Shown here in pieces: positions 8,162 to 14,785 of a stretch of DNA of 21,545 bases (positions are counted from its first letter, which is position 1; every line of letters begins with the position of its first letter). Origin of the DNA: an uncultured Collinsella sp. Lineage in GTDB: Bacteria > Actinomycetota > Coriobacteriia > Coriobacteriales > Coriobacteriaceae. The stretch is taken from positions 1 to 21,545 of the forward strand of contig CABRID010000028.1 of NCBI GenBank assembly GCA_902470895.1. The letters run 5' to 3'. Under the pieces are notes generated by a model. That model made no database searches. It saw only the letters and a list, made by a program, of their open reading frames with translations, and was not told the DNA's origin. The position numbers were made by a program, and so were the translations under genes.

Positions 8162-8800
8162 ATGGCAAACGAGAGCAATAAGGAACTGACGAGTGTCTGG
8201 ACGCCCGCCAACATCGTGACGTGCGTTCGCATCGTCTTTATCCCGGTGTTCATGATTGTCTCGGCTCTGTCTCACACGAGTGTTGCCGGTACGGATTGGA
8301 GCATCTTTGACGGCCCGCTCGCCGCCGCTGCCTTCATTCTGTATGTGATCCTGTCGTGCACCGATAAGGTCGACGGTTATCTGGCGCGCTCGCGCAACGA
8401 GATCACCGACTTCGGTAAGTTCTTGGATCCTATCGCCGATAAGCTGCTCGTGTTCTCGGCCCTGCTGCTGTTCTTGGATTTTGACGCGGTGACCGTGTGG
8501 TCCGTGTTCATTATCCTGTTCCGCGAGCTTCTGGTGAGCGCCCTACGCATGGTTGCGAGTGCGGCCGGCGTGGTCGTTGCGGCCGATAAGCTCGGCAAGT
8601 ACAAGACGGCTACCACGATGGTCTCCATCTGCGGTTACCTGTGCGTTTTTGCGATGGCCGGCTTGCACCTTGGCCCGGTGGCGCTGACGCTCGGCATCTA
8701 CTCGGTGTCGCGCTTCCTGTACGCCGTTGCCGTTGTCCTGACCGTTGTCTCGGGCGCCCAGTACTTCTGGAACTGCCGCAAGATCGTCTTTTCGGTCTAG
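8162..8800 (+). CDS. pgsA: CDP-diacylglycerol--glycerol-3-phosphate 3-phosphatidyltransferase
   Basis: PgsA is an integral membrane enzyme that makes phosphatidylglycerol-phosphate, the committed step to phosphatidylglycerol and cardiolipin. The 212-aa protein carries the complete CDP-alcohol phosphotransferase signature: D71-G72-x2-A75-R76-x8-G85-x3-D89-x3-D93. Several hydrophobic helices flank it (about 20-37, 52-66, 94-103, 110-135 and further ones toward the C-terminus). The Shine-Dalgarno AGGAGAG at 8151-8157 overlaps the rimO stop codon, which implies coupled translation. rimO-pgsA-pncC upstream of recA is a common actinobacterial order and supports the assignment. Confidence 0.93.
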   Translation: MANESNKELTSVWTPANIVTCVRIVFIPVFMIVSALSHTSVAGTDWSIFDGPLAAAAFILYVILSCTDKVDGYLARSRNEITDFGKFLDPIADKLLVFSALLLFLDFDAVTVWSVFIILFRELLVSALRMVASAAGVVVAADKLGKYKTATTMVSICGYLCVFAMAGLHLGPVALTLGIYSVSRFLYAVAVVLTVVSGAQYFWNCRKIVFSV

Positions 8801-8806
8801 GTCCTG

Positions 8807-9343
8807 GTGGGTATGACGGACTCTTTTGAGCAGATTTCCGCACACAACGAGGAGCTGGCGCGCGATATTGTCGAGCGCGCGAGCGCTCGGGGCGTGACGG
8901 TTTCGACGGCTGAGTCGCTGACGGCGGGTATGATCGCATCGACGATTGCCGATATCCCGGGCGCCTCGGCGGTGCTGCGTGGCGGTGCGGTGACCTATTG
9001 CGATGAGATTAAGCATCGCGTTCTTGGTGTTGAGCAGGAGACGCTCGACCGCTATACCGCGGTGTCGCATCAGACCGCGCGCGAGATGGCGGTGGGTTCG
9101 CTGGAGCTGTACCAGAGCGATATTGCAGTGAGCGCAACGGGTTATGCCGGTCCCGGCGGTGGCACTGAGGACGATCCGGCGGGCACTTTCTATATTGGCT
9201 GGGCGCATCGTTCCGCCGATGGGGGCGTGCCGGTCGTGGACTCTGTGCGCTGCCACTATGAGGGCGACCGTTCGTGTGTTCGTGCCCATGCGGTCGCGGA
9301 GGCACTGGGTCGCATTGCCCTTGTGCTCAACTCTATGGAATAG
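8807..9343 (+). CDS. pncC: CinA C-terminal domain protein, probable nicotinamide-nucleotide amidase
   Basis: The protein is a stand-alone CinA C-terminal domain of about 176-178 aa with no N-terminal MoCF-like domain. Characterised members deamidate NMN to nicotinate mononucleotide in NAD recycling. Visible motifs, numbered from the ATG at 8813, are AESLTAG (33-39), TYCDEIK (61-67) and GYAGPGGGTE (110-119), then FYIGW. S35, Y62 and K67 have the spacing expected of the Ser-Tyr-Lys set proposed for the family. The start is uncertain: GTG at 8807 has AGGT at a good distance, while ATG at 8813 has only a poorly spaced GGTGG. The gene starts 6 bases after pgsA and ends before a strong hairpin, so it is probably the last gene of its operon. 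Confidence 0.9.
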   Translation: MGMTDSFEQISAHNEELARDIVERASARGVTVSTAESLTAGMIASTIADIPGASAVLRGGAVTYCDEIKHRVLGVEQETLDRYTAVSHQTAREMAVGSLELYQSDIAVSATGYAGPGGGTEDDPAGTFYIGWAHRSADGGVPVVDSVRCHYEGDRSCVRAHAVAEALGRIALVLNSME

Positions 9344-9350
9344 ACGTGTT

Positions 9351-9374
9351 TTAAGGGGCCTTAGGGCCCCTTAA
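9351..9374 (+). terminator. Hairpin after pncC, probable terminator
   Basis: TTAAGGGGCC (9351-9360) pairs perfectly with GGCCCCTTAA (9365-9374) across a 4-base loop. It starts 8 bases after the pncC stop. Only a weak T-rich stretch follows, so termination may be partial. It separates the rnj-pncC run from recA. Confidence 0.65.
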
Positions 9375-9449
9375 TTGTGGAGATAGGGACCTTAGGCTCA
9401 TTTGGCGTTTGTGCTGGTTGTAGATGTATTTTTGCCTGCCTTGTTCATA

Positions 9450-9500
9450 TTTGGTCCTTTGTGGTCAAGCATTTGGTCAGTGTTTGGTCGGCGTTTGGTT
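9450..9500 (+). repeat. Phased TTTGGTC repeats upstream of the recA promoter
   Basis: TTTGGTC occurs at 9450-9456, 9472-9478 and 9483-9489, with a TTTGGTT at 9494-9500 and a degenerate TTTGTGGTC at 9458-9466. The starts are 22, 11 and 11 bp apart, about one or two helical turns. The array ends about 40 bp before the recA -35 element. Function is unknown. Confidence 0.7.
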
Positions 9501-9541
9501 GGGTTTTGGAAAGACCGCCTGCATATGATTTATCTGAACGG

Positions 9542-9570
9542 TTGACCACGAACAGCCGTTCGTTTATTAT
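9542..9570 (+). promoter_or_regulatory. recA promoter
   Basis: TTGACC (-35, 9542-9547) and TATTAT (-10, 9565-9570) are separated by 17 bp. Each matches the sigma-70-type consensus at five of six positions. Transcription would start near 9577, giving a leader of about 25 bases. A LexA box fills the spacer. Confidence 0.8.
9549..9562. promoter_or_regulatory. LexA (SOS) box of recA
   Basis: CGAACAGCCGTTCG contains the perfect GAAC-N4-GTTC palindrome used by LexA of Gram-positive bacteria and actinobacteria. It lies between -35 and -10, so bound LexA would block polymerase directly. Confidence 0.9.
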
Positions 9571-9586
9571 CGATGCAGGTTGTTAA

Positions 9587-9593
9587 GAGGAGG
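9587..9593 (+). promoter_or_regulatory. Shine-Dalgarno deciding the recA start
   Basis: GAGGAGG ends 7 bases before the ATG at 9601. An in-frame TTG at 9580 lies upstream of this site and is not used in my call. Confidence 0.85.
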
Positions 9594-9600
9594 GCTATTC

Positions 9601-10749
9601 ATGGCCAAGAATTCAGGTCCCGTACGTACCGTTCATGCTCGCACGACGGGTAAAGAGCGCGATGAGATGATCGCCACCACCAAGGCCGAGATCGAGAAGA
9701 AATTCGGCCAGGGTTCCATCATGAGGTACGGCGACGGTGGCCCCGAGCTCGAGGTCGAGGCCATCCCTACGGGCGCTCTGGCACTCGATGCCGCTCTGGG
9801 TATCGGCGGTGTGCCGCGCGGCCGAATCGTCGAGATCTACGGTCCCGAGTCCTCCGGTAAGACGACGCTTTCGCTCGAGATCTTGGCCGAGGCCCAGGCA
9901 ATGGGTGGCGTTGTGGCATTTATCGATGCCGAGCACGCGCTCGATCCCACGTATGCCGCGCGCATCGGTGTGGATATCGACGAGGTACTGATTTCCCAGC
10001 CCGATACGGGTGAGCAGGCGCTCGAAATCGTTGACATGCTTGTGCGTTCTGGTGCCATCGATGCCATCGTCGTCGACTCCGTCGCCGCGCTGACCCCGCG
10101 TGCCGAGATCGAGGGAGAAATCGGCGACACTACGGTCGGTCTTCAGGCTCGCCTGATGAGCCAGGCGCTCCGCAAGCTCGCCGGCTCGCTGTCCAAGTCC
10201 AACACGACGTGCATCTTCATTAACCAGCTGCGTGAGAAGATCGGCGTCATGTTCGGCAACCCCGAGACTACGACGGGCGGCCGCGCCCTTAAGTTCTTCT
10301 CTTCGGTTCGTATCGACATTCGCCGCATCGACAGCATTAAGCTTAAGGACGAGGTTATCGGTAACCGCGTGCGCGCCAAGGTCGTTAAGAACAAGGTGGC
10401 GGCTCCGTTCCGTTCTGCTGAGTTCGACATCATGTACGGTACGGGCATCTCTAAGGAGGGCTCGATTCTGGACATGGCTGTCGAGTGCGGCATCTGCAAG
10501 AAGATGGGCTCCTGGTTTGCCTATGGTGAGGACAAGCTCGGCAACGGTCGCGAGGCCGCCAAGGCGTTCCTGCGCGAACACCCCGATTGTGCCGACGAGA
10601 TTGAGCATAAGGTCCGCCTTGCCTGCGGACTTGAGTTTGATGACGATGCTCCGTCCGAGGTTGAGCTGACCGATCAGCCTGCGCCTGAGGAGTTTGACGA
10701 GCTTTACGCCATCGATGGTTCCGCCATGCTCGATGATGACGACGAGTAG
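9601..10749 (+). CDS. recA: Recombinase RecA
   Basis: RecA forms filaments on single-stranded DNA, drives strand exchange and triggers LexA self-cleavage. The 382-aa protein has Walker A GPESSGKTT at 81-89, the FIDAEHALDP block at about 107-116, the loop-2 region FGNPETTTGGRALKFFSSVR and an acidic DDDDE C-terminal tail. Its N-terminus is about 20 residues longer than the E. coli protein before the conserved helix, which is common in this phylum. The start at 9601 is chosen for its strong Shine-Dalgarno. The promoter carries a LexA box, and lexA itself lies at 19072-19716. recX follows after 11 bases. Confidence 0.99.
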   Translation: MAKNSGPVRTVHARTTGKERDEMIATTKAEIEKKFGQGSIMRYGDGGPELEVEAIPTGALALDAALGIGGVPRGRIVEIYGPESSGKTTLSLEILAEAQAMGGVVAFIDAEHALDPTYAARIGVDIDEVLISQPDTGEQALEIVDMLVRSGAIDAIVVDSVAALTPRAEIEGEIGDTTVGLQARLMSQALRKLAGSLSKSNTTCIFINQLREKIGVMFGNPETTTGGRALKFFSSVRIDIRRIDSIKLKDEVIGNRVRAKVVKNKVAAPFRSAEFDIMYGTGISKEGSILDMAVECGICKKMGSWFAYGEDKLGNGREAAKAFLREHPDCADEIEHKVRLACGLEFDDDAPSEVELTDQPAPEEFDELYAIDGSAMLDDDDE

Positions 10750-10760
10750 CGGTTACGCTC

Positions 10761-11453
10761 ATGTCGTATACGGTGACCGAGGCCACGGTCGTCTTTCCCG
10801 ATAAGAAGGCGGCCTCCTCGTTCTCGAGCGGGTATGCGTCTAAAAAGCCTTGCGCACATATCGATTGTGAGCTTGAGGGCGGTTTTGAGCGGTCCATTTG
10901 GATTCCCGTGCGGGTCGCGCGGCTGTATGTCAAAAACCGCCCCGATCTTCCCTGTGATTGGGACAACTTTCGTGAGGCGGTGCAGCTCATCGAGCGTAAA
11001 TGTGCACTTACCATGGTGACCGAGATGTTATCGCGCCGCGACCATGCGACGGGTGAGGTCCGTGACAAGTTGGCTCGCTACGGCTTTCGCCAGCCCGCGA
11101 TTGATTTCGCCGTCGAGCGCGCCACCGAGTATCGCTTTTTAGACGAGAACCGCTTTTGCTCGTACTTTATCGAGGAACGCAAGCGGTGCGGTTGGGGACA
11201 GCGCAAAATCGAGACCGAGCTCAAGCGCCGTCATGTCGTGCTCGATGACATTCCCGGTTATCCCGAGGATTATTTTGCCGTCGAAGACGATTTGGCGCGT
11301 GCGTCAGCCCTGCTCGCCAAGCGGCGTGTTCCAGAGACGCGTGGATTCGAAAAACTGGTTCGGTTTTTGATGGGCAAGGGCTTCTCGTATCACATTGCCG
11401 CCGATGCCGTTAAGGCACGTCTCGATGCCGAACGCGAGGAATGTGCGGTTTAG
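10761..11453 (+). CDS. recX: RecA regulatory protein RecX
   Basis: RecX binds RecA filaments and limits RecA activity. The 230-aa product shows the three-helix repeats of the family, for example LSRRDHATGEVRDKLARYGF and FLDENRFCSYFIEERKRCGWG, and a final repeat in LVRFLMGKGFSYHIAADAVK. The N-terminal ~75 residues form the less conserved arm found in many actinobacterial RecX proteins. It starts 11 bases after recA with no clear Shine-Dalgarno, so translation probably depends on coupling to recA. A probable terminator follows. Confidence 0.92.
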   Translation: MSYTVTEATVVFPDKKAASSFSSGYASKKPCAHIDCELEGGFERSIWIPVRVARLYVKNRPDLPCDWDNFREAVQLIERKCALTMVTEMLSRRDHATGEVRDKLARYGFRQPAIDFAVERATEYRFLDENRFCSYFIEERKRCGWGQRKIETELKRRHVVLDDIPGYPEDYFAVEDDLARASALLAKRRVPETRGFEKLVRFLMGKGFSYHIAADAVKARLDAEREECAV

Positions 11454-11467
11454 GCGTATGCGTTTTG

Positions 11468-11517
11468 TGGCCCTGCCGTTCACCGCGTTTTAGCCGCCGT
11501 GCCGGGGCCATTTATTT
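11468..11517 (+). terminator. Possible terminator after recX
   Basis: TGGCCCTG (11468-11475) pairs with CGGGGCCA (11503-11510), with one G-T wobble, across a large loop. A T-rich TTTATTT follows. The loop is long, so this is only a moderate call. It sits just before the rny promoter. Confidence 0.45.
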
Positions 11518-11544
11518 GACAGTTGTTGTGGTTCAACGTACGAT
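11516..11544 (+). promoter_or_regulatory. rny operon promoter
   Basis: Consensus TTGACA (11516-11521) and TACGAT (11539-11544) are separated by exactly 17 bp. Transcription would start about 160 bases before the rny ATG, leaving a long leader. Confidence 0.65.
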
Positions 11545-11573
11545 AAACACTGTCATTTGCTTTGTGATATGTG

Positions 11574-11588
11574 CTCATCTGTGATGAG
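11574..11588 (+). other. Leader hairpin 1 of rny
   Basis: CTCATC (11574-11579) pairs with GATGAG (11583-11588) around a 3-base TGT loop. The hairpin is small but tight, and falls within the predicted transcribed leader. Confidence 0.4.
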
Positions 11589-11649
11589 TTTGTTTATATG
11601 TTTATCTGTATCCGACCCGCATAAGCTGCGCTCATATTACTCAAATGTC

Positions 11650-11675
11650 GCGAGCCGTTCGTAAGGACGGTTCGC
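11650..11675 (+). other. Leader hairpin 2 of rny
   Basis: GCGAGCCGT (11650-11658) pairs with ACGGTTCGC (11667-11675), with one G-T wobble, around an 8-base loop. TTTGTTGTG follows. It ends 22 bases before the Shine-Dalgarno and could be an attenuator or a target for RNase control. Confidence 0.6.
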
Positions 11676-11697
11676 TTTGTTGTGTAACGAATCCATA

Positions 11698-11705
11698 AAA
11701 AGGAG
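11698..11705 (+). promoter_or_regulatory. Shine-Dalgarno deciding the rny start
   Basis: AAAAGGAG ends 5 bases before the ATG at 11711. A GTG at 11705 overlaps this site and is therefore unlikely as the start. Confidence 0.75.
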
Positions 11706-11710
11706 TGAGC

Positions 11711-13261
11711 ATGCCTATCATCGCAGCGCTCGTTGGCATCGTTTTGGGTGCCATCGCCGCCATTGCCTACATGCGCACCGCCAAGCAGGGTAGTCTTCAC
11801 GAGGCCGACGAAAAGATCCAGTCGGCACACGCACAGGCTGAGTCCCTGATCGGTGATGCTAAGCGTCAGGCCGAGACCCTCAAAAAAGAGGCTCTGCTCG
11901 AGGCTAAAGAGGAGATCATCAAGAACAAGCAGGCCGCCGAGGCCGAGGACAAGCAGCGTAAGAGCGAGATTCGTACGCTCGAGAACCGTGTGATGCAGCG
12001 CGAGGAGTCCCTCGATCGCCGAAACGACGCTCTCGACAAGCGTGAGCACCAGCTGTCCAGCCAGGCCGGTCAGGTCGAGAAGCGCTCTCGCGAGCTCGAG
12101 GAGCTCTGCGTCAAGCAGACCTCCGAGCTCGAGCGTATCGCCGACCTGACCCGCGAGGATGCCCACAAGGAGCTCCTCGATAAGGTTCGCGGCGAGGTCA
12201 CCCACGAGGCCGCCACGATCATTCGCGAGTCCGAGCAGCAGGTTCGCGCCGAGTGCCACAAGACCGCCCAGGAGATTCTGTCCCTGGCGATTCAGCGCTG
12301 CGCTGCCGACCACACAGCCGAGGTCACCGTTACCTCCGTGCACATTCCCTCTGATGACCTCAAGGGCCGTATCATCGGTCGCGAGGGTCGCAACATCCGG
12401 ACCTTCGAGCAGGTTTCCGGCGTCAACCTCGTGATTGACGACACGCCCGAGACCGTCGTTCTTTCGAGCTTCGACCCGGTCCGTCGTGAGACCGCCCGTG
12501 TTGCCCTCGAGAACCTCATCGCCGACGGCCGCATTCACCCTGCCCGCATCGAGGAGATGTATCACAAGGCTGCCGACCTGGTTCAGCAGCGCGTGCGCGA
12601 GGCTGGCGAGCAGGCTGCCTTCGATACCGGCATTCACGACCTGCACCCCGAGATCGTCAAGACCCTTGGTGCCCTGCGCTACCGTACCTCGTTTGGTCAG
12701 AACGTGCTTCAGCACTCCCTCGAAGTCTCTGACCTGTGCGGCGTGATGGCTTCCGAGCTTGGCCTGGACGTTGTGACCGCCAAGCGCGCCGGCCTGCTGC
12801 ACGACCTGGGCAAGGCAATTGACCACGACGTCGAGGGCCCGCATGCCGTCATCGGCGCCGAGCTTGCCCGCCGTTATGGCGAGAAGCCCGTTATCGTTCA
12901 TGCTATCGAGGCTCACCATGCCGATGTCGACCCTAACACGGTGCTCGATGTCCTGGTACAGGCCGCTGATGCTGTCTCTGCTTCTCGCCCCGGTGCCCGT
13001 CGCGAGTCTGCCGAGAACTACATCAAGCGTCTCGAGAAGCTCGAGGAGATCGCCAACTCCCATGAAGGCGTCGAGCGTACCTATGCCATGCAGGCTGGTC
13101 GCGAGGTCCACGTCATGGTTCAGCCGGACAAGATCTCCGATGCCCAGTCCACGGTCCTGGCTCACGATATCGCCCATCAGATCGAGGAAGAGATGGAGTA
13201 TCCCGGTCAGGTGCGCGTCGTCGTGATTCGCGAGAGCCGCGCTGTCGATATCGCTAAATAA
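11711..13261 (+). CDS. rny: Ribonuclease Y
   Basis: RNase Y is a membrane-anchored endoribonuclease that starts mRNA decay in many Gram-positive bacteria. The 516-aa protein has one N-terminal membrane helix (about 2-21) and a long charged coiled coil (about 30-185). A KH domain with GRIIGREGRN at 219-228 follows, then an HD domain with H364-D365 in GLLHDLGKA and the later AHHADV metal-binding stretch. Length and domain order match the family. The gene has its own promoter and a structured leader. The next gene starts after one base, without a visible Shine-Dalgarno. Its place before spoVS is also seen in other phyla. Confidence 0.97.
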   Translation: MPIIAALVGIVLGAIAAIAYMRTAKQGSLHEADEKIQSAHAQAESLIGDAKRQAETLKKEALLEAKEEIIKNKQAAEAEDKQRKSEIRTLENRVMQREESLDRRNDALDKREHQLSSQAGQVEKRSRELEELCVKQTSELERIADLTREDAHKELLDKVRGEVTHEAATIIRESEQQVRAECHKTAQEILSLAIQRCAADHTAEVTVTSVHIPSDDLKGRIIGREGRNIRTFEQVSGVNLVIDDTPETVVLSSFDPVRRETARVALENLIADGRIHPARIEEMYHKAADLVQQRVREAGEQAAFDTGIHDLHPEIVKTLGALRYRTSFGQNVLQHSLEVSDLCGVMASELGLDVVTAKRAGLLHDLGKAIDHDVEGPHAVIGAELARRYGEKPVIVHAIEAHHADVDPNTVLDVLVQAADAVSASRPGARRESAENYIKRLEKLEEIANSHEGVERTYAMQAGREVHVMVQPDKISDAQSTVLAHDIAHQIEEEMEYPGQVRVVVIRESRAVDIAK

Positions 13262-13262
13262 C

Positions 13263-14348
13263 ATGAGCGACGCGAACGAGCTCATCTCATTTATCGCGTC
13301 GATGTCGGGGGAGGGCAACCTTCGCGTCGAGGAGAACCTTGGCGAGGGGTATGTCCGCCTCCGCGTTTCGGAGGCCGAGCGGCGCCAGGCAAAGCACGAC
13401 ATTCAGCATGTCGAGGATATCGTCATCGAAATGCTCCGTAATGCTCGCGATGCTGGCGCCGACAAGGTCTATCTCGCCACGACCAAGGAAGATGGCGTCC
13501 GCACGCTTGTCTTTCTGGATAACGGTTCGGGCGTTCCACAGGATATGCAAGAGCGAATCTTCGATGCCCGCGTTACCTCCAAGCTCGAGAGCATGAAGAT
13601 GGACCGTTGGGGCGTTCACGGTCGTGGCATGGCATTGTTTTCGATCAAGCAGAACACCGACGAGGCCCGTGTGGTCACGTCCGGCGTCGATCTTGGTTCA
13701 GCCTTTAAGGTGAGCGTTGCAGCCGACCGCCTCAGTGAGCGTGCCGATCAGTCCAGCTGGCCCCAGGCCGTCAAGGATGAGGACGGACGTTATGTCTGTG
13801 CTCGCGGCCCGCATAATATTATTCGCGCTGCCTGTGAGTTTGCGCTCGAGGAGCTGCGTGGTTGCGATGTTTATCTTGGTTCTCCGTCTGAGATTGCCGC
13901 GACCCTTTATGCTCAGGCGTCAAGTCGGCTCGATACGTCTCGTCTCCTGTTTATTGATGACGAGAGCGAGCTTCCGGTTGTTGATCGTCTAGGCCTTGCC
14001 TCTGATGCCGAGGACTTTATCCGTATCTGTTCGGGTTTGGGTCTTGAGATGTCCGAGCGCACGGCCCATCGCATTTTGGCAGGGCAGATTAAGCCCGTTC
14101 GCGGTGTGACTGCGCGTCTGCTGCGCGAGCGTGACTCATCCTCGCATGCGCCGGCTCCTGTCGATCTTGCGAAAGATCGTCGCGGGCTACGTATTGCCAA
14201 GGATGACATGGCACAGTTTTCGCGCGCTGTGGAACGCGACTTTAATGACCTTGCTGCCCGGTACTATCTCAACCTTTGCGGCGACCCAAAGATTCGCGTT
14301 TCGCGTGATCGAATCACCGTGACATTCGATCTTGCCAAAGAGGAATAG
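13263..14348 (+). CDS. Uncharacterised GHKL-fold ATPase (MutL/Hsp90-like motifs)
   Basis: I cannot name this 361-aa protein. It has a clear GHKL (HATPase_c) ATP-binding domain. The N-box is EMLRNARDAGA (56-66), the G1 box is DNGSG (86-90), TSK is at 105-107, and the G2 box GVHGRG is at 117-122 in WGVHGRGMALFSIK. The DAGA, TSK and G-x-x-G-x-G combination resembles MutL, MORC and Hsp90 more than histidine kinases. There is no H-box, receiver or membrane segment. Residues about 165-361 show no domain I recognise; a helix-turn-helix-like stretch may lie near 260-285. The start is one base after the rny stop without its own Shine-Dalgarno, so it is probably co-translated with rny. spoVS follows 74 bases later. 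A role with RNase Y or SpoVS is inference from position only. Confidence 0.8.
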   Translation: MSDANELISFIASMSGEGNLRVEENLGEGYVRLRVSEAERRQAKHDIQHVEDIVIEMLRNARDAGADKVYLATTKEDGVRTLVFLDNGSGVPQDMQERIFDARVTSKLESMKMDRWGVHGRGMALFSIKQNTDEARVVTSGVDLGSAFKVSVAADRLSERADQSSWPQAVKDEDGRYVCARGPHNIIRAACEFALEELRGCDVYLGSPSEIAATLYAQASSRLDTSRLLFIDDESELPVVDRLGLASDAEDFIRICSGLGLEMSERTAHRILAGQIKPVRGVTARLLRERDSSSHAPAPVDLAKDRRGLRIAKDDMAQFSRAVERDFNDLAARYYLNLCGDPKIRVSRDRITVTFDLAKEE

Positions 14349-14355
14349 TGCCTTT

Positions 14356-14373
14356 ACCGAGTCCACTCGGTAC
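14356..14373. other. Perfect 18-bp palindrome before spoVS
   Basis: TACCGAGT and ACTCGGTA flank CC, giving a perfect inverted repeat starting 8 bases after the GHKL ATPase gene. There is no T-run, so it looks more like an operator or an RNA processing hairpin than a terminator. Confidence 0.5.
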
Positions 14374-14410
14374 GATAAAGTTATTGCAGTTAAAACGTAC
14401 TTTTAAACGC

Positions 14411-14415
14411 AGGAG
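14411..14415 (+). promoter_or_regulatory. Shine-Dalgarno deciding the spoVS start
   Basis: AGGAG lies 7 bases before the ATG at 14423. This start gives the standard SpoVS N-terminus and excludes the 25-codon upstream extension starting at 14348. Confidence 0.8.
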
Positions 14416-14422
14416 TTTCTTC

Positions 14423-14740
14423 ATGGATTGCCTGAAGGTATCAAGCAAATCATCGCCCGCGTCCGTTGCAGGCGCCATCGCCGGCATGGTCAAGGACGGT
14501 GTGCCCGTCAACATCCAGTGTGTCGGCGCCGGTGCCGTCAACCAGGCCATTAAGGCCGTTGCTATCGCGCGCGGTTTTTTGATCCCAACCGGGTTTGATA
14601 TTTCCTGCGCGCCCGTGTTCTCCGACATCCTTATTAACGGGGAGTCGCGCACGGCCATCCGTCTTTCTATTTACGTTCACCAGATCAATCGAGCTGCTAT
14701 GGATAACGTCGTCATGGATGATGTTAAGCCTGTGGCATAG
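14423..14740 (+). CDS. spoVS: Stage V sporulation protein S (SpoVS)
   Basis: SpoVS is a small Alba-like-fold protein that affects sporulation and septation in Bacillus and is also widespread in non-sporulating bacteria. The 105-aa product has the family core: LKVSSKSSPASVAGAIAG, the IQCVGAGAVNQAIKAVAIARGF block and GESRTAIRLSIYV. It is about 19 residues longer than the usual 86-aa protein, with a C-terminal extension after RLSIYVHQINR. Coriobacteria are not known to sporulate, so its role here is probably in nucleic-acid binding or division; this is inference. It follows rny and the GHKL ATPase and precedes miaB. Confidence 0.93.
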   Translation: MDCLKVSSKSSPASVAGAIAGMVKDGVPVNIQCVGAGAVNQAIKAVAIARGFLIPTGFDISCAPVFSDILINGESRTAIRLSIYVHQINRAAMDNVVMDDVKPVA

Positions 14741-14785
14741 CTTCTGATTGCCTCGTTTTGCTCCCCATCGTTAGGACTTATGCAC

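Noticed and set aside
6248..8275. Long open frame (675 codons) antisense to yajQ and rimO
   Set aside because: It spans two well-supported genes and has no recognisable domain or start signal.
9450..9500. TTTGGTC repeats as a CRISPR array
   Set aside because: The units are only 7 bases long, with spacers of 4-15 bases; neither fits CRISPR repeats and spacers.
9377..9586. Possible 69-codon ORF between pncC and recA
   Set aside because: It has no Shine-Dalgarno, runs through the repeat array, recA promoter and LexA box, and overlaps the recA Shine-Dalgarno.
11594..13402. Long open frame (602 codons) antisense to rny
   Set aside because: It covers the rny promoter leader and rny itself; composition is that of a codon shadow.
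14348..14422. SpoVS with a 25-residue upstream extension starting at 14348
   Set aside because: The extension lacks a Shine-Dalgarno and family similarity, while the ATG at 14423 has AGGAG at 7 bases.
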